From: Vannielia litorea
Lineage (GTDB): Bacteria; Pseudomonadota; Alphaproteobacteria; Rhodobacterales; Rhodobacteraceae
Assembly (NCBI RefSeq): GCF_900142295.1
Contig: NZ_FSRL01000001.1
Span: 2,046,001-2,110,000 of the forward strand
Reading direction: 5' to 3'
DNA: 64,000 nt
Position 1 is the stretch's first letter; each line of letters starts with the position of its first letter. Of this stretch, positions 1-11,521 are shown piece after piece. Position numbers and translations under genes: made by a program. The notes beneath the pieces are model-generated. The model worked only from the letters and a program-made list of their open reading frames with translations, was not told the DNA's origin and ran no database searches.

Positions 1-846
1 CGCACCTACCGGGGCCGCGACATCGACGGGTTGGTGTGTGGCGAAATCCTCGTTCCCGGCCACGATGGCACAACCAGGATCCGCACCCGCATCTACCGCC
101 CTTCCGACCACGACGGCGACCTGCCAGCCATGCTCTACATCCACGGCGGCGGTTACATCAGTGGTATCCCCGAGCAGGCGGCCAATGAAATCCGCCGCTT
201 CATCGAAACGCGCCCCTGCGTCGTCATCGCACCGGATTACCGTCTGGCCCTTGAAGCCCCGTATCCGGCTGCCTTCGACGACTGCTATGACACATTGCTC
301 TGGGTGCGCGACAACGCCCAACAGCTTGGCATCAATCCGGACCGCATCATCGTCGCCGGTCACAGCGCGGGTGGCGGGTTGACCGCCGCCGTCACGCTGA
401 AGGCGCGCGATACAGGCGACGTGAAGATCGCCTTCCAGATGCCGATCTATCCAATGATAGACGACACCCAGCCCGACGACCCCGCGCGCGAGATCCTGGG
501 CGGCACCTGGGACAGCCGCACCAACCGGTTCGGCTGGCAGCAATACCTGCGTGACTTGCGCGCGCGCGGCCAGGACATCCCCGCCCATGCCGCCCCGGCG
601 CGCAACCAGGACTACTCCGGCTTTCCGCCGACCATCAGCTTCGTCGGCACGATCGAACCCTTCTACCCGGAAACCGTCACCTACATCGAGGCGCTGAAGG
701 CCGCCGGGATCGACACCCGGTTCGAGGCCTTCGAGGGCTGTTTCCACGGGTTCGAGATCGTCGCGGCAGACACGCCCATCGGCCAAAGGGGCCAGCGTTT
801 CACCTACGACAGCTATGCGGATTTCTACGACGCATACGCCACCTGA
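1..846 (+). CDS. Alpha/beta hydrolase, HSL-type esterase (5' end outside window)
   Basis: This is a carboxylesterase/lipase-like hydrolase of the hormone-sensitive-lipase family. The frame is open from base 1, and the first possible starts (TTG at 31, GTG at 34) fall inside conserved sequence, so the real start lies upstream. Counting codons from base 1, the oxyanion-hole motif HGGGY is at 48-52. The nucleophile elbow GHSAGG has Ser at codon 122, and the catalytic His is in CFHGF (codon 249). The usual acidic Asp of the DPL motif appears as Glu in TIEPF (codon 219), a tolerated but less common choice. Substrate cannot be told from sequence. It precedes a lipocalin-domain protein in the same direction with 35 bp between them, so the two may be co-transcribed. 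Confidence 0.85.
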   Translation, partial: RTYRGRDIDGLVCGEILVPGHDGTTRIRTRIYRPSDHDGDLPAMLYIHGGGYISGIPEQAANEIRRFIETRPCVVIAPDYRLALEAPYPAAFDDCYDTLLWVRDNAQQLGINPDRIIVAGHSAGGGLTAAVTLKARDTGDVKIAFQMPIYPMIDDTQPDDPAREILGGTWDSRTNRFGWQQYLRDLRARGQDIPAHAAPARNQDYSGFPPTISFVGTIEPFYPETVTYIEALKAAGIDTRFEAFEGCFHGFEIVAADTPIGQRGQRFTYDSYADFYDAYAT

Positions 847-881
847 CACCTCTGCGCACATCCCTGTTGAGAAAGGAGCCC

Positions 882-1712
882 ATGATCATGACCCAGACCA
901 GATTGATGAACAGCCCGACGGACTACGAGAAGTTCGGCGTAAACCCGGATCGGATTGAACCATGGGAAGACGCCCGCCGCGATGACGGCCGCCCTGGCGC
1001 GTTCGAATGGTGGTATTTCGACATGCTGCTCGATGACGGCAGCGCGGTCGTCATCATCTTCCATGACAAGGATGCGGCGAACCCGGATCAGCCCATGAAG
1101 CCCTATGTGCAGATCGGGGTGACGCTTCACTCGGGGGAATACCTGCACGAGAACCTGGAACCGGATGACGGTGAAATCACGTTCAGCACCGAAGGCTGCG
1201 ACATACGCATGGGCCCCCATTCCGTTGCCGGTGACCTCAAACGGTACGAAATCGAGATCAGCCCGGTGAACGGGCTGGGCGCAAGACTGACCCTTGAAAG
1301 CATGAGCTCACCCTGGCGACCGGGAACGGGCTACATCGGGTTCGGCGAGAACGACAAGGATTACTTCACCTGGCTTTGCGCCGTGCCGCGCGGACGCGTC
1401 CACGGGCAGTTGACGGCCAAGGGCGAGACCCGGGACATCTCGGGGTTCGGCTATCACGATCATCAATGGGGCACGGTACCGCCGCTGATGATCTGGAACC
1501 ACTGGTTCTGGATCCGCCAGGCCTATGACGACTACACGATCCTCGTCTTCGATCTCGTGGCCAATGCCGACCACGGGTATACCCGCTACCCGCTTGTGTT
1601 CGTTCAGGACGCCGACGGCAAGATCGTGTTCCAGGGCACTGGCGAACTCGGTGAGGTCAGCTTCGAGGTGGCCGTGGCTTTTCCCGGGTTGATCCTCTTG
1701 TTTGCGAAGTAG
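882..1712 (+). CDS. CrtC/AttH-like lipocalin-domain protein, probably shortened
   Basis: The N-terminal half resembles the carotenoid 1,2-hydratase / AttH lipocalin-like family: an early FEWWYFD motif, later YHDHQWG, then WNHWFWIRQ. Members act on hydrophobic substrates, but the substrate here is unknown. A ribosome site GAAAGGAG (871-878) serves ATG 882 or ATG 888. The product of about 276 aa is shorter than the usual two-lobed protein of well over 300 aa. Its last residues (after about base 1650) are a hydrophobic run that does not look like family sequence. The following kilobase is decayed, so the 3' end was probably lost by deletion or frameshift. Family assignment is moderate; whether it is functional is uncertain. 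Confidence 0.6.
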   Translation: MIMTQTRLMNSPTDYEKFGVNPDRIEPWEDARRDDGRPGAFEWWYFDMLLDDGSAVVIIFHDKDAANPDQPMKPYVQIGVTLHSGEYLHENLEPDDGEITFSTEGCDIRMGPHSVAGDLKRYEIEISPVNGLGARLTLESMSSPWRPGTGYIGFGENDKDYFTWLCAVPRGRVHGQLTAKGETRDISGFGYHDHQWGTVPPLMIWNHWFWIRQAYDDYTILVFDLVANADHGYTRYPLVFVQDADGKIVFQGTGELGEVSFEVAVAFPGLILLFAK

Positions 1713-2100
1713 AAGTCCTTGGTGCAATTAAACTGCGGAGGCTCCCGTGAACTCGGAAGAACGTCGGGTGTCCGGTCAGTCGCCAAACGACAACTTCGTC
1801 CGCACGGCCACCATCCAGTTCCTCGAATTGCTGCATGTGGCTGCCAACGTCTGCTTCGGGGAAGCTGCGTCGCGGCGTCGGTTGTGGTGGTCAAAGTCCG
1901 GTCGGGGCCGTTCTTGACGAGCGATGGCACCGGGGCAAGCCGCCAGTGGAAGCGCAGCGTCGAAGTTGTCGGGCACCCAGCGTTTCAATCATCATGTCTC
2001 GAAGTGGTCGCGTCGAGGTTGCAGTTGAGCTAGAATTTGCCCGCTACTTGCATAGTTGGGTCTGATCAATACACGCCGGTGTAAAACTCGGTCTCTCATA
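1713..2100. other. Non-coding stretch with no recognisable gene
   Basis: About 390 bp lie between the shortened lipocalin-domain gene and the kinase remnant. Only short open frames occur on both strands, none with a convincing ribosome site or recognisable domain. Base composition is more mixed than in the neighbouring genes. Together with the broken genes on both sides it looks like a decay scar, but no transposase or terminal repeats could be identified. Confidence 0.5.
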
Positions 2101-2612
2101 TCATACTCGGGCGTTCACAATGTTCTGTTGATCGCCAACCTTGGGCACCTCGAGCCTGAAACTGGTCGTCTGCCCCTCGCTGACAACGGTCAACTGGCCC
2201 ACCATGAACCTTCGCGATCGAAGACGCGATATGAAGTCCGAGACCAAGACCTTTGCTCCGGTCATTTGCCCGACGGAAGGGCGAGAACAACACCTGCTGA
2301 GCCTCTCTGTCGATTGCCTGTCCCTCGTTCTCCACTTCGACGAAAGTGAAATCCGACTGGCTGCCAGCGCTTATCCGCACCGGTGAACCGGGGGTTCCGT
2401 GCGTGATCGCGTTCGATAGGAGGTTGGATACAACCTGACCGATCCGGTCCGGATCGCAGCTGACCGGGTGACGCAGGTCAAGATCCGCCAAGATTTGCCG
2501 GTATCTTCGCAGTTCACTTATACGCTCCAAAGCGCCGTTGAACGCAGTTACGCGCAAACCTGAGGCAGTTTCCGCGAAGGTGCCTGCTCATATCCACAAG
2601 ATCCTTGTGAGG
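2101..2612 (-). pseudogene. Decayed sensor histidine kinase (ATPase domain remnant)
   Basis: Reading the minus strand, a clear HATPase_c domain is present. The N box is around DPDRIGQVVSNLLSNA, followed by FSPFRRAND and the G2-type glycine motif GLGLGLHIASSIA. After KVHGG the frame goes wrong. Removing one base of the CCC at 2198-2200 restores a typical kinase C-terminus (GQLTVVSEGQTTSFRLEVPK) ending at a stop at 2101-2103. Upstream, kinase-like residues (DLVDMSR, at about 2560-2612) continue only in another frame, and there is no DHp histidine or sensor domain. At least two frame disruptions and loss of the N-terminus mark it as a pseudogene. Similarity is to PAS/phytochrome-type soluble kinases, from memory of the family. 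Confidence 0.8.
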
Positions 2613-2803
2613 CACTCATCAGGGGCAACTGTCGCAACTCTGCACGTTTCCATCTGAACTGGCCGAATTGTCGCGAATGGGCAAGCAACTTGAGGACTCC
2701 GGCACCGGATATCCATGGCCGAATGGTCCGACAACGGCTGCAGATCGCATCCTCAAGCGCCGACCTGCGCACAGGGCACCCCCGCCCCGAGGCACCGCGG
2801 AAC

Positions 2804-2828
2804 GGAACCATGCCGCGCCCCACCCGTT
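2804..2828 (+). promoter_or_regulatory. EcfG-type stress promoter (GGAAC-N16-CGTT)
   Basis: GGAAC at 2804-2808 and CGTT at 2825-2828 are separated by exactly 16 bases. This is an exact match to the alphaproteobacterial general-stress sigma (EcfG/RpoE2) consensus. It lies 44 bp upstream of the PQQ dehydrogenase ATG on the same strand. Confidence 0.7.
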
Positions 2829-2872
2829 TCATCACGGACAGTAACACTTCAAGATCCCAGCGAGGTGACCCT

Positions 2873-5404
<2,532 letters not shown>

Positions 5405-5405
5405 G

Positions 5406-6017
5406 ATGTTCGACTGGCTGACCGGCATGGTCGAACAGGGCGGGTATTTCGGCATCGCGCTGCTGATGCTGGTGGAGAACATCTTTCCGCCCATCCCCTC
5501 CGAGCTGATCATGCCGCTGGGCGGCTACCTGGTGCAGCAGGGCAAGCTCGATCCGGTGCTGGTGGTGATCTCGGGTTCCATCGGCTCGCTGGCCGGCACC
5601 TCCCTGTGGTATCTCGCCGCCCGGAGCCTGGACCAGGCCCGCTTTCACGATCTGGTCGAGCGCTACGGCCACTGGTTCACCGTGGACCGGGAAGGCATGG
5701 AAAAGGCGGAGCGCCGGTTCGAGCGCCACGAGGGGCTCGCGGTCTTCGCGGGGCGGATGCTGCCTGCCGTGCGCACGCTCATCTCGGTGCCCGCAGGCTT
5801 TGCGCGGATGTCGCCCTGGCGGTTTCTCGCCCTGTCGGCGGCGGGCACGCTGATCTGGGTCAGCGGGCTGACCGCGCTGGGGTACGCCCTCGGCAGCCAG
5901 TACGACAAGGTCTCCGGCTGGCTCGACCCGTTCACCACCCTGCTCTTCGCAGGGGTGGCGCTGCTCTACATGGTACGGCTGCTGCGCGGAAAGGGACAGC
6001 GCCGCCCGGCGGAATGA
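5406..6017 (+). CDS. DedA-family membrane protein
   Basis: DedA/VTT-domain inner-membrane protein of 203 aa, the normal family length. Members are lipid flippases/scramblases or affect membrane potential and drug sensitivity. The family signature is visible as ENIFPPIPSEL near the N-terminus, followed by GSLAGTSLWY, an FxGRMLPAVRTLISVPAG segment (about residues 115-135) and C-terminal hydrophobic helices. Its ATG sits one base after the stop of the PQQ dehydrogenase, so it is almost certainly translated from the same stress-promoted message. Confidence 0.88.
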   Translation: MFDWLTGMVEQGGYFGIALLMLVENIFPPIPSELIMPLGGYLVQQGKLDPVLVVISGSIGSLAGTSLWYLAARSLDQARFHDLVERYGHWFTVDREGMEKAERRFERHEGLAVFAGRMLPAVRTLISVPAGFARMSPWRFLALSAAGTLIWVSGLTALGYALGSQYDKVSGWLDPFTTLLFAGVALLYMVRLLRGKGQRRPAE

Positions 6018-6028
6018 CGCCGCGCCAG

Positions 6029-6053
6029 GGAACTGCGCGCCTGCTCATACGTT
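6029..6053 (+). promoter_or_regulatory. EcfG-type stress promoter (GGAAC-N16-CGTT)
   Basis: GGAAC at 6029-6033 and CGTT at 6050-6053 have a 16-base spacer, an exact consensus match. It stands just after the dedA stop and about 95 bp upstream of the amino-acid permease, whose operon includes the terminal oxidase. Confidence 0.7.
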
Positions 6054-6146
6054 CGTGAAGAAACGAGAGGGTCGGAGACGGAACCAGCCCGCCCACCCCC
6101 CGCACGCCGATTGCCGACGCGACAACGCCCCCTGACGGAGTCTTCC

Positions 6147-7559
6147 ATGACGGACGCGACATCCCCGGCCAACACTTCGGGCGAACCGGAGGACACCAAG
6201 CTCAAACGGGTGATGGGGCCGGGGCTGCTTCTGCTCTTTATCGTCGGCGACGTGCTTGGCACCGGCATATATGCCCTGACAGGAGAGGTGGCCGCCGAGG
6301 TGGGCGGCATCGTCTGGCTGCCCTTTCTGGTGGCCTTCCTGCTCGCCACCGTCACCGCCTGCTCCTACCTGGAGCTGGTCACCAAGTACCCCAAGGCGGC
6401 GGGCGCGGCACTCTACACCCACAAGGCCTTCGGCGTTCACTTTCTGACCTTCCTGGTGGCCTTCGCGGTCATGTCCTCCGGCATCACCTCGGCCTCCACC
6501 GCCTCGCGCGCCTTCGCCGAGAACTTCGGCGAGAGCACCGGGCTGGGGAGCGGGGCCTTCGGGGTCACAGCCGTCAGCCTCGCCTTCATCGCCCTGCTTG
6601 CTGCGGTCAACCTGCGCGGGGTGGGCGAAAGCGTGAAGATGAACGTGGTCTTCACCTGCATCGAGCTGAGCGGGCTCGTCATCATCATTCTGATCGGTGC
6701 CTGGGCGCTGGCCGGAGGAGAGGGCGACTTTTCCCGCGCGGTCGATTTCAGTGCGGCCGAAGAGGAGGGTGGCCTCTTCTGGCCGGTGATCGCCGCCACC
6801 ACGCTCGCCTTCTTCGCCATGGTGGGGTTCGAGGACTCGGTGAACATGGCCGAGGAATCCAAGAAGCCCAGCCGGATCTTCCCAAAGGTGCTGCTCGCGG
6901 GGCTGCTGATCACCGGCGTGATCTACCTGCTGGTCTCCGTCACCGCGATCGCTCTGGTCGAGGTGGAGGACCTGAGCCAGGGCGCCACCCCGCTGCTGAA
7001 GGTCGTCGAGGCGGGCGCGCCGTGGTTTCCGCTCTCGGTCTTCGGGGTCATCACCATGTGTGCGGTGGCGAACTCGGCGCTGATCAACATGCTCATGGCC
7101 TCCCGCCTGCTCTATGGCATGGCGGAAGAAAACGTGCTGCCCTCGGTGCTGGGCCGCGTGCTGCCCAACCGGCGCACGCCCTGGATCGCCATTCTCTTCA
7201 CCACCGCCCTGGCCGCCGGGCTGATCGTCTTCGTCGGCGCCGTCCCCGAGCTCGGCGGCACCACCGCGCTGCTGCTGCTCGCGGTCTTCGCCGTGGTCAA
7301 CGTGGCGGTGCTGGTGCTGCGCTCCGACAAGGTCGACCACGACCATTTCACCGCGCCCCTCGGCCTGCCCTGGCTCGGCGCCGCGAGTTGCGCCTTCTTC
7401 GTGGGGCCGTGGACGGGGCGCGACCCGGTGCAATACCTGATCGCGGGCATCCTGCTGGGCATCGGCGTGGTGCTCTGGGCGGGAACGGTCGCCTGGATGA
7501 AGTCGAAGGGCCAGGAGCCCGGCGGGGACGATGCCGACATGAACGAGCTGGCGCAATGA
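6147..7559 (+). CDS. APC-superfamily amino-acid permease
   Basis: A 470-aa integral membrane transporter with about 12 hydrophobic helices. The N-terminal helix has the typical unwound glycine motif (GDVLGTGIYALTG), and a conserved acidic segment reads FFAMVGFEDSVNMAEESKKP. ATG 6147 has GGAG at 6137-6140; the more upstream starts lack one. It probably imports amino acids or polyamines by cation symport or exchange; the substrate is not evident. It ends 7 bp before the oxidase subunit II gene. Sharing an operon with a respiratory oxidase under a stress promoter is unusual and may reflect acid or osmotic stress physiology. Confidence 0.85.
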   Translation: MTDATSPANTSGEPEDTKLKRVMGPGLLLLFIVGDVLGTGIYALTGEVAAEVGGIVWLPFLVAFLLATVTACSYLELVTKYPKAAGAALYTHKAFGVHFLTFLVAFAVMSSGITSASTASRAFAENFGESTGLGSGAFGVTAVSLAFIALLAAVNLRGVGESVKMNVVFTCIELSGLVIIILIGAWALAGGEGDFSRAVDFSAAEEEGGLFWPVIAATTLAFFAMVGFEDSVNMAEESKKPSRIFPKVLLAGLLITGVIYLLVSVTAIALVEVEDLSQGATPLLKVVEAGAPWFPLSVFGVITMCAVANSALINMLMASRLLYGMAEENVLPSVLGRVLPNRRTPWIAILFTTALAAGLIVFVGAVPELGGTTALLLLAVFAVVNVAVLVLRSDKVDHDHFTAPLGLPWLGAASCAFFVGPWTGRDPVQYLIAGILLGIGVVLWAGTVAWMKSKGQEPGGDDADMNELAQ

Positions 7560-7566
7560 CGGAGCC

Positions 7567-8568
7567 GTGTCCTTGATCTGTGCCGGGAGGGCATCCGCAG
7601 GCAGGGCGCTGACGGTCGTCGGCGTCGTTCTGCTGTCGGGCTGCGAAGGGCGGCAATCGGTGCTGGACCCGTCGGGCACCGATGCCCTGGCGCTCTACGA
7701 TCTTGCCGTGGTGCTTTTCATCGGTGCGGTGGTGCTCTGGCTGCTCGTCGCCGCCCTCTTCATCTATGTCACGAGGATCAATCCGCGCGCCATGTCTCGA
7801 CGGATGGGCGAGACCCTGATCGTGGGAGGCGGCGTGCTCTTTCCCGTGGTTCTGCTGGGTGGGCTGCTGATCTATTCACTGCCGCTGATGAGCCCGCAGC
7901 GAGAGGGTGAGGCCGGGCTGGAGGTGCGGATCACTGCCGAGCAGTGGTGGTGGCGGGTGGACTACCTGCTGGAGGACGGCACCATCGTGACCTCCGCCAA
8001 CGAGCTGCGCCTGCCAGTCGGGCGACGCACCGGGTTGCGGCTGAACGCGCACAACGTGATCCATTCCTTCTGGGTGCCCGCGCTCGGCGGCAAGACAGAC
8101 ATGATCCCGGGGCGCGAAACATTCATGTCGCTCAGGCCCGAGAAAGCCGGCACGTTCCGCGGCCAATGCGCCGAGTTCTGCGGTGCCTCCCATGCCCTGA
8201 TGGCCTTCGAGGTGGTGGCCATGGACCCCGCAGCCTTCGCGGCGTGGTTGCAGGCCGAAGCTGCCGACGCCTCGGCGCCATCCGGCCTCGAAGCCCGGCG
8301 CGGCGCGGAGGTCTTCGCCCGCGAGGGCTGCGGCGCGTGCCATGCGATCCGAGGCACCGATGCAATCGGGCAGGTCGGGCCTGACCTCACGCATGTGGGC
8401 AGCCGGGTGTCTCTGGGCGCGGGCATACTCGGCCCGACGGCGGAGGATTTCACCCGCTGGCTCGGCCACACCGAGAGCCTGAAACCCGAGGTACGCATGC
8501 CGACCTACGATTTTCTGCCGCCCGAGGACATCGCCGCCCTGGCCGCCTACCTGGAGGGACTGGAATGA
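7567..8568 (+). CDS. ctaC: Cytochrome c oxidase subunit II with fused cytochrome c domain (caa3 type)
   Basis: This is the electron-entry subunit of a haem-copper oxidase. The N-terminus is a lipoprotein signal with lipobox LLSGC, followed by two transmembrane helices. The CuA domain carries CAEFCGASHALM (around residue 200). A C-terminal cytochrome c domain has the haem motif CGACH (around residue 255) with an axial Met candidate in VRMPTYDF. The fused haem domain defines the caa3 class. The start is ambiguous: GTG 7567 sits only 2 bases after GGAG (7561-7564), while TTG 7573 has better spacing (8 bases). The stop overlaps the ctaD start (ATGA). Confidence 0.9.
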   Translation: MSLICAGRASAGRALTVVGVVLLSGCEGRQSVLDPSGTDALALYDLAVVLFIGAVVLWLLVAALFIYVTRINPRAMSRRMGETLIVGGGVLFPVVLLGGLLIYSLPLMSPQREGEAGLEVRITAEQWWWRVDYLLEDGTIVTSANELRLPVGRRTGLRLNAHNVIHSFWVPALGGKTDMIPGRETFMSLRPEKAGTFRGQCAEFCGASHALMAFEVVAMDPAAFAAWLQAEAADASAPSGLEARRGAEVFAREGCGACHAIRGTDAIGQVGPDLTHVGSRVSLGAGILGPTAEDFTRWLGHTESLKPEVRMPTYDFLPPEDIAALAAYLEGLE

Positions 8569-11129
8569 GCGTACCCGAACGGATGCCCGCCCCCGAGGGC
8601 CCCTTTCCGCCGACGGAGGAAATGCTCTCGGAGCCCGTCCCGCAGGACGAGCAGGAGCGCGGCAAGGCCGAGCTGCGCGAGGCGTGGAAGACGCCGGAAG
8701 GCTGGCGCTACTGGTCGGCGGTGAACAACACCGAAGTCGGCGTCTGGTATGCGCTCACCGCCTTCGCCTTCATGTTGACTGCCGGGCTGCTGGCGCTGGC
8801 AATCCGGGTGCAGCTCGCCTTTCCCGACAGCCAGTTCCTCGACGCCGACCGCTTCAACCAGTTCTTCACCATGCATGGCTCGGCGATGATGTTTCTCTTC
8901 GCCGTGCCGATGTTCGAGGCCATCTCGATCCTGCTGCTGCCCGCCTTTCTAGGCGCGCGCGACATGCCGTTTCCGCGGCTCTCGGCCTATGGTTACTGGT
9001 GCTTCCTGATCGGCGGCATCTTCGTGCTGGGGTCGCTGCTGTTCGATGCCGGTCCCAAGGCCGGCTGGTTCATGTATCCGCCGCTGGCAACCAAGGAAGA
9101 GGGCATCGGGCCGGATGTCTGGCTGCTGGGTCTCAGCTTCATCGAGGTCGCCTCCATCGCCGCAGCCGTGGAGCTGATCGTCGGCGCGCTCAAGTGCCGC
9201 CCGCCGGGGATGCGGGTGAACATCATGCCGCTCTATGCCTGGTACGTGCTGGTCGTGGGCGGCATGATCCTCTTTGCCTTCCCGCCGCTGATCGCGGGCG
9301 ATTTCCTCTTCGAGCTCGAGCGCAGCTTCGACTGGCCCTTCTTCGACCCCACCCGCGGAGGCGACCCGGTTCTCTGGCAGCACCTGTTCTGGATCTTCGG
9401 GCACCCGGAAGTCTACATCGTCTTCCTCCCCTCCATCGCCATCGCGGCAATGATCGTGCCCACCGTCGCGCGACGGCCGATGGTGGGCTACTCCTGGATC
9501 GTGCTTTCGGCCGTCGGCACCGGCTTCCTGTCCTTCGGGCTGTGGGTGCACCACATGTTCACCACCGGGCTGCCGCAGATGTCGCTCGCGTTCTTCTCGG
9601 CGGCTTCCGAAGCCGTGGTGATCCCTACCGGCATCCAGCTCTTCGCCTTCGTCGCCACGCTGATGGTAGGCCGGGTCAGGATGAGCCTCCCGATGCTGTG
9701 GATCGCCGGCGCCCTGGCGATCTTCGTGGCGGGCGGGCTGACCGGGGTGATGCTGGCGCTGGTGCCCTTCAACTGGCAGGTGCATGACACCTACTTCATC
9801 GTCGCCCATCTGCACTACACGCTCTTCGGAGGCATGGTGTTTCCGGTGATCGCGGGCGTCTATTACTTCTTCCCGTTCTTCCGCAAGAAGCTGCTCTCCG
9901 AAAGGCTGGGGCGCTGGTCCTTCTGGCTGGTCTTCACGGGCTTCAACGTGACCTTCCTGCCGATGCACATGACCGGGCTGATGGGAATGCCGCGCCGGAT
10001 CTTCACCTACCCCGAAAGCTCCGGCTGGGGCTGGCTCAACCTGATCTCCTCGGTCGGTGCCTTCATCGTCGCGGCCGGCTTCGCGGTGTTCCTCTACGAC
10101 CTGCTGCGCCCCAAGCACCGCCAGCCGCAGATCCCGCGCAACCCGTGGGGCGCAGGAACGCTGGAGTTTTCCCACGACGTGCCCGAGGAAGCCTGGGGCG
10201 TTCGCTCAATCCCGCATATCACCTCGCGCTACCCGCTCTGGGACCAGCCGAAGCTGGTGGAGCGGATGGACGCGGGACGGTTCTACCTGCCCGATGCGCC
10301 GGACCGGAAGCGCGAGACTATCGTTACCTCGGTGATCGACGGCAAGCCGCTCTACGTGCAGGAAGTCACCGGCCCGGCCTGGGTCACGATCCTTGCTGCA
10401 GTCTTCACGGGCGGAGCCTTCATCTTTCCGACGTTTCATATCTATACCCCTGCCATCGTCTGCGGTGCCTTCGCCATCGTCTGCGTGCTGTGGTGGCTCT
10501 GGACCGCCACCGCCCGCCCGCCGAAGAACGACATGCGCGAGGCGGGGCTGGGGCTACGCCTGCCGACCTATGCGTCGGGCCCGAACGCGGTGGGCTGGTG
10601 GGCCATCTGGATCACCATGCTCGGCGATGCCACCGCCTTTGCCTCGCTGGTCTTCGGCTATTTCTTCTACTGGACGGCCCGGCCCGACTTTCCGCCGCCC
10701 GATGCGGCGCACCCCGAGGGCCTGTGGGCGGCGCTCACCGCAGCGCTCTTGGTGCTTGCCTGGGCCGCCATCGTCACGGCAAGAGAGACCAACGTGCGCG
10801 GCCGTCAGGGCGTGGCACGCGGGTCGATCGCCTTGGCGATCTGCGCCGCCGCGGGAGGAGCCGGTGCCGCCTGGCTCGCGGTGGCCGACCTCTCGCCCAC
10901 CTCTCATGTCTACCCGGCCATGCTCTGGGCCCTCATGGTCTGGCTGGTCGCGCATGTCGGCGCGGGGGTGGTCATGCAAGGCTACTGCCTCGCCGGATCC
11001 TTCTTCGGCAAGCTCACGCCCAAGTACGACGCCGACCTGCGCAACGTCACTCTCTTCTGGCACTTCATCGCGCTGAAGGCCCTCGTGGTGAGCGCGGTCC
11101 TGGGGCTCGCGCCGATGGTGCTGTCATGA
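8565..11129 (+). CDS. ctaD: Cytochrome c oxidase subunit I-III fusion
   Basis: An 854-aa protein fusing catalytic subunit I with subunit III (CoxAC fusion). Subunit I (to about residue 600) has the haem-copper motifs: FTMHGSAMMF with the low-spin haem ligand, GHPEVYIVFLP with the Tyr-His copper ligand, WVHHMFTTGLP with the CuB histidine pair, and HDTYFIVAHLHY carrying haem ligands. From about residue 690 a subunit III-like bundle begins (WWAIWITMLGDATAFASLVFGYFFYW). The enzyme reduces oxygen to water and pumps protons. ATGA overlaps join it to ctaC upstream and to a small membrane protein downstream, so all are co-translated. Confidence 0.93.
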   Translation: MSVPERMPAPEGPFPPTEEMLSEPVPQDEQERGKAELREAWKTPEGWRYWSAVNNTEVGVWYALTAFAFMLTAGLLALAIRVQLAFPDSQFLDADRFNQFFTMHGSAMMFLFAVPMFEAISILLLPAFLGARDMPFPRLSAYGYWCFLIGGIFVLGSLLFDAGPKAGWFMYPPLATKEEGIGPDVWLLGLSFIEVASIAAAVELIVGALKCRPPGMRVNIMPLYAWYVLVVGGMILFAFPPLIAGDFLFELERSFDWPFFDPTRGGDPVLWQHLFWIFGHPEVYIVFLPSIAIAAMIVPTVARRPMVGYSWIVLSAVGTGFLSFGLWVHHMFTTGLPQMSLAFFSAASEAVVIPTGIQLFAFVATLMVGRVRMSLPMLWIAGALAIFVAGGLTGVMLALVPFNWQVHDTYFIVAHLHYTLFGGMVFPVIAGVYYFFPFFRKKLLSERLGRWSFWLVFTGFNVTFLPMHMTGLMGMPRRIFTYPESSGWGWLNLISSVGAFIVAAGFAVFLYDLLRPKHRQPQIPRNPWGAGTLEFSHDVPEEAWGVRSIPHITSRYPLWDQPKLVERMDAGRFYLPDAPDRKRETIVTSVIDGKPLYVQEVTGPAWVTILAAVFTGGAFIFPTFHIYTPAIVCGAFAIVCVLWWLWTATARPPKNDMREAGLGLRLPTYASGPNAVGWWAIWITMLGDATAFASLVFGYFFYWTARPDFPPPDAAHPEGLWAALTAALLVLAWAAIVTARETNVRGRQGVARGSIALAICAAAGGAGAAWLAVADLSPTSHVYPAMLWALMVWLVAHVGAGVVMQGYCLAGSFFGKLTPKYDADLRNVTLFWHFIALKALVVSAVLGLAPMVLS

Positions 11130-11521
11130 GCGACGTCGAGCAGCGGCAGGAGAGACGCGAGTTCCGCGCGGAATTTCACAGCCTCTGGCGGATCACCTTC
11201 TGCCCGGCGATCTGGGCGCTGCATTTCACCCTCAGCTACTGTGCCACGGCAATCGTCTGCGCCAAGGGCGGCTCGGTCGAGATGCTGCGGCTGGGCATCG
11301 GCTTCGGTACACTCGTCGCGCTGGCGGCCATCGCCTGGCTCGGCTGGCGCTCCTGGAGGCAGTGGGACCTGCTGAACGACAGGGAATGGGAGAACGACGC
11401 CGGAAGCAGCGAGGACCGTCACCAGTTTCTTGGTCACGCGGCGTTTCTGCTCTCGATCATCTCCTTCATCGGCGTCGCCTACGTGGCCCTGCCCGCCCTG
11501 CTGATCGGGAGCTGCCGGTGA
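11126..11521 (+). CDS. Small membrane protein of the oxidase operon
   Basis: A 131-aa protein with three hydrophobic segments after a charged N-terminus (MSDVEQRQERREFRAEF). I do not recognise a named family. Proteins of this size and topology are commonly placed right after CoxI-III fusions in alphaproteobacteria, which suggests an accessory or assembly role. Its ATG overlaps the ctaD stop, and its stop overlaps the GTG start of the CtaG-like gene, so translation is coupled on both sides. Confidence 0.7.
   Translation: MSDVEQRQERREFRAEFHSLWRITFCPAIWALHFTLSYCATAIVCAKGGSVEMLRLGIGFGTLVALAAIAWLGWRSWRQWDLLNDREWENDAGSSEDRHQFLGHAAFLLSIISFIGVAYVALPALLIGSCR

Noticed and set aside
1776..1988. Possible transposase remnant on the minus strand
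   Set aside because: No catalytic motif, terminal inverted repeat or target duplication could be recognised in any frame.
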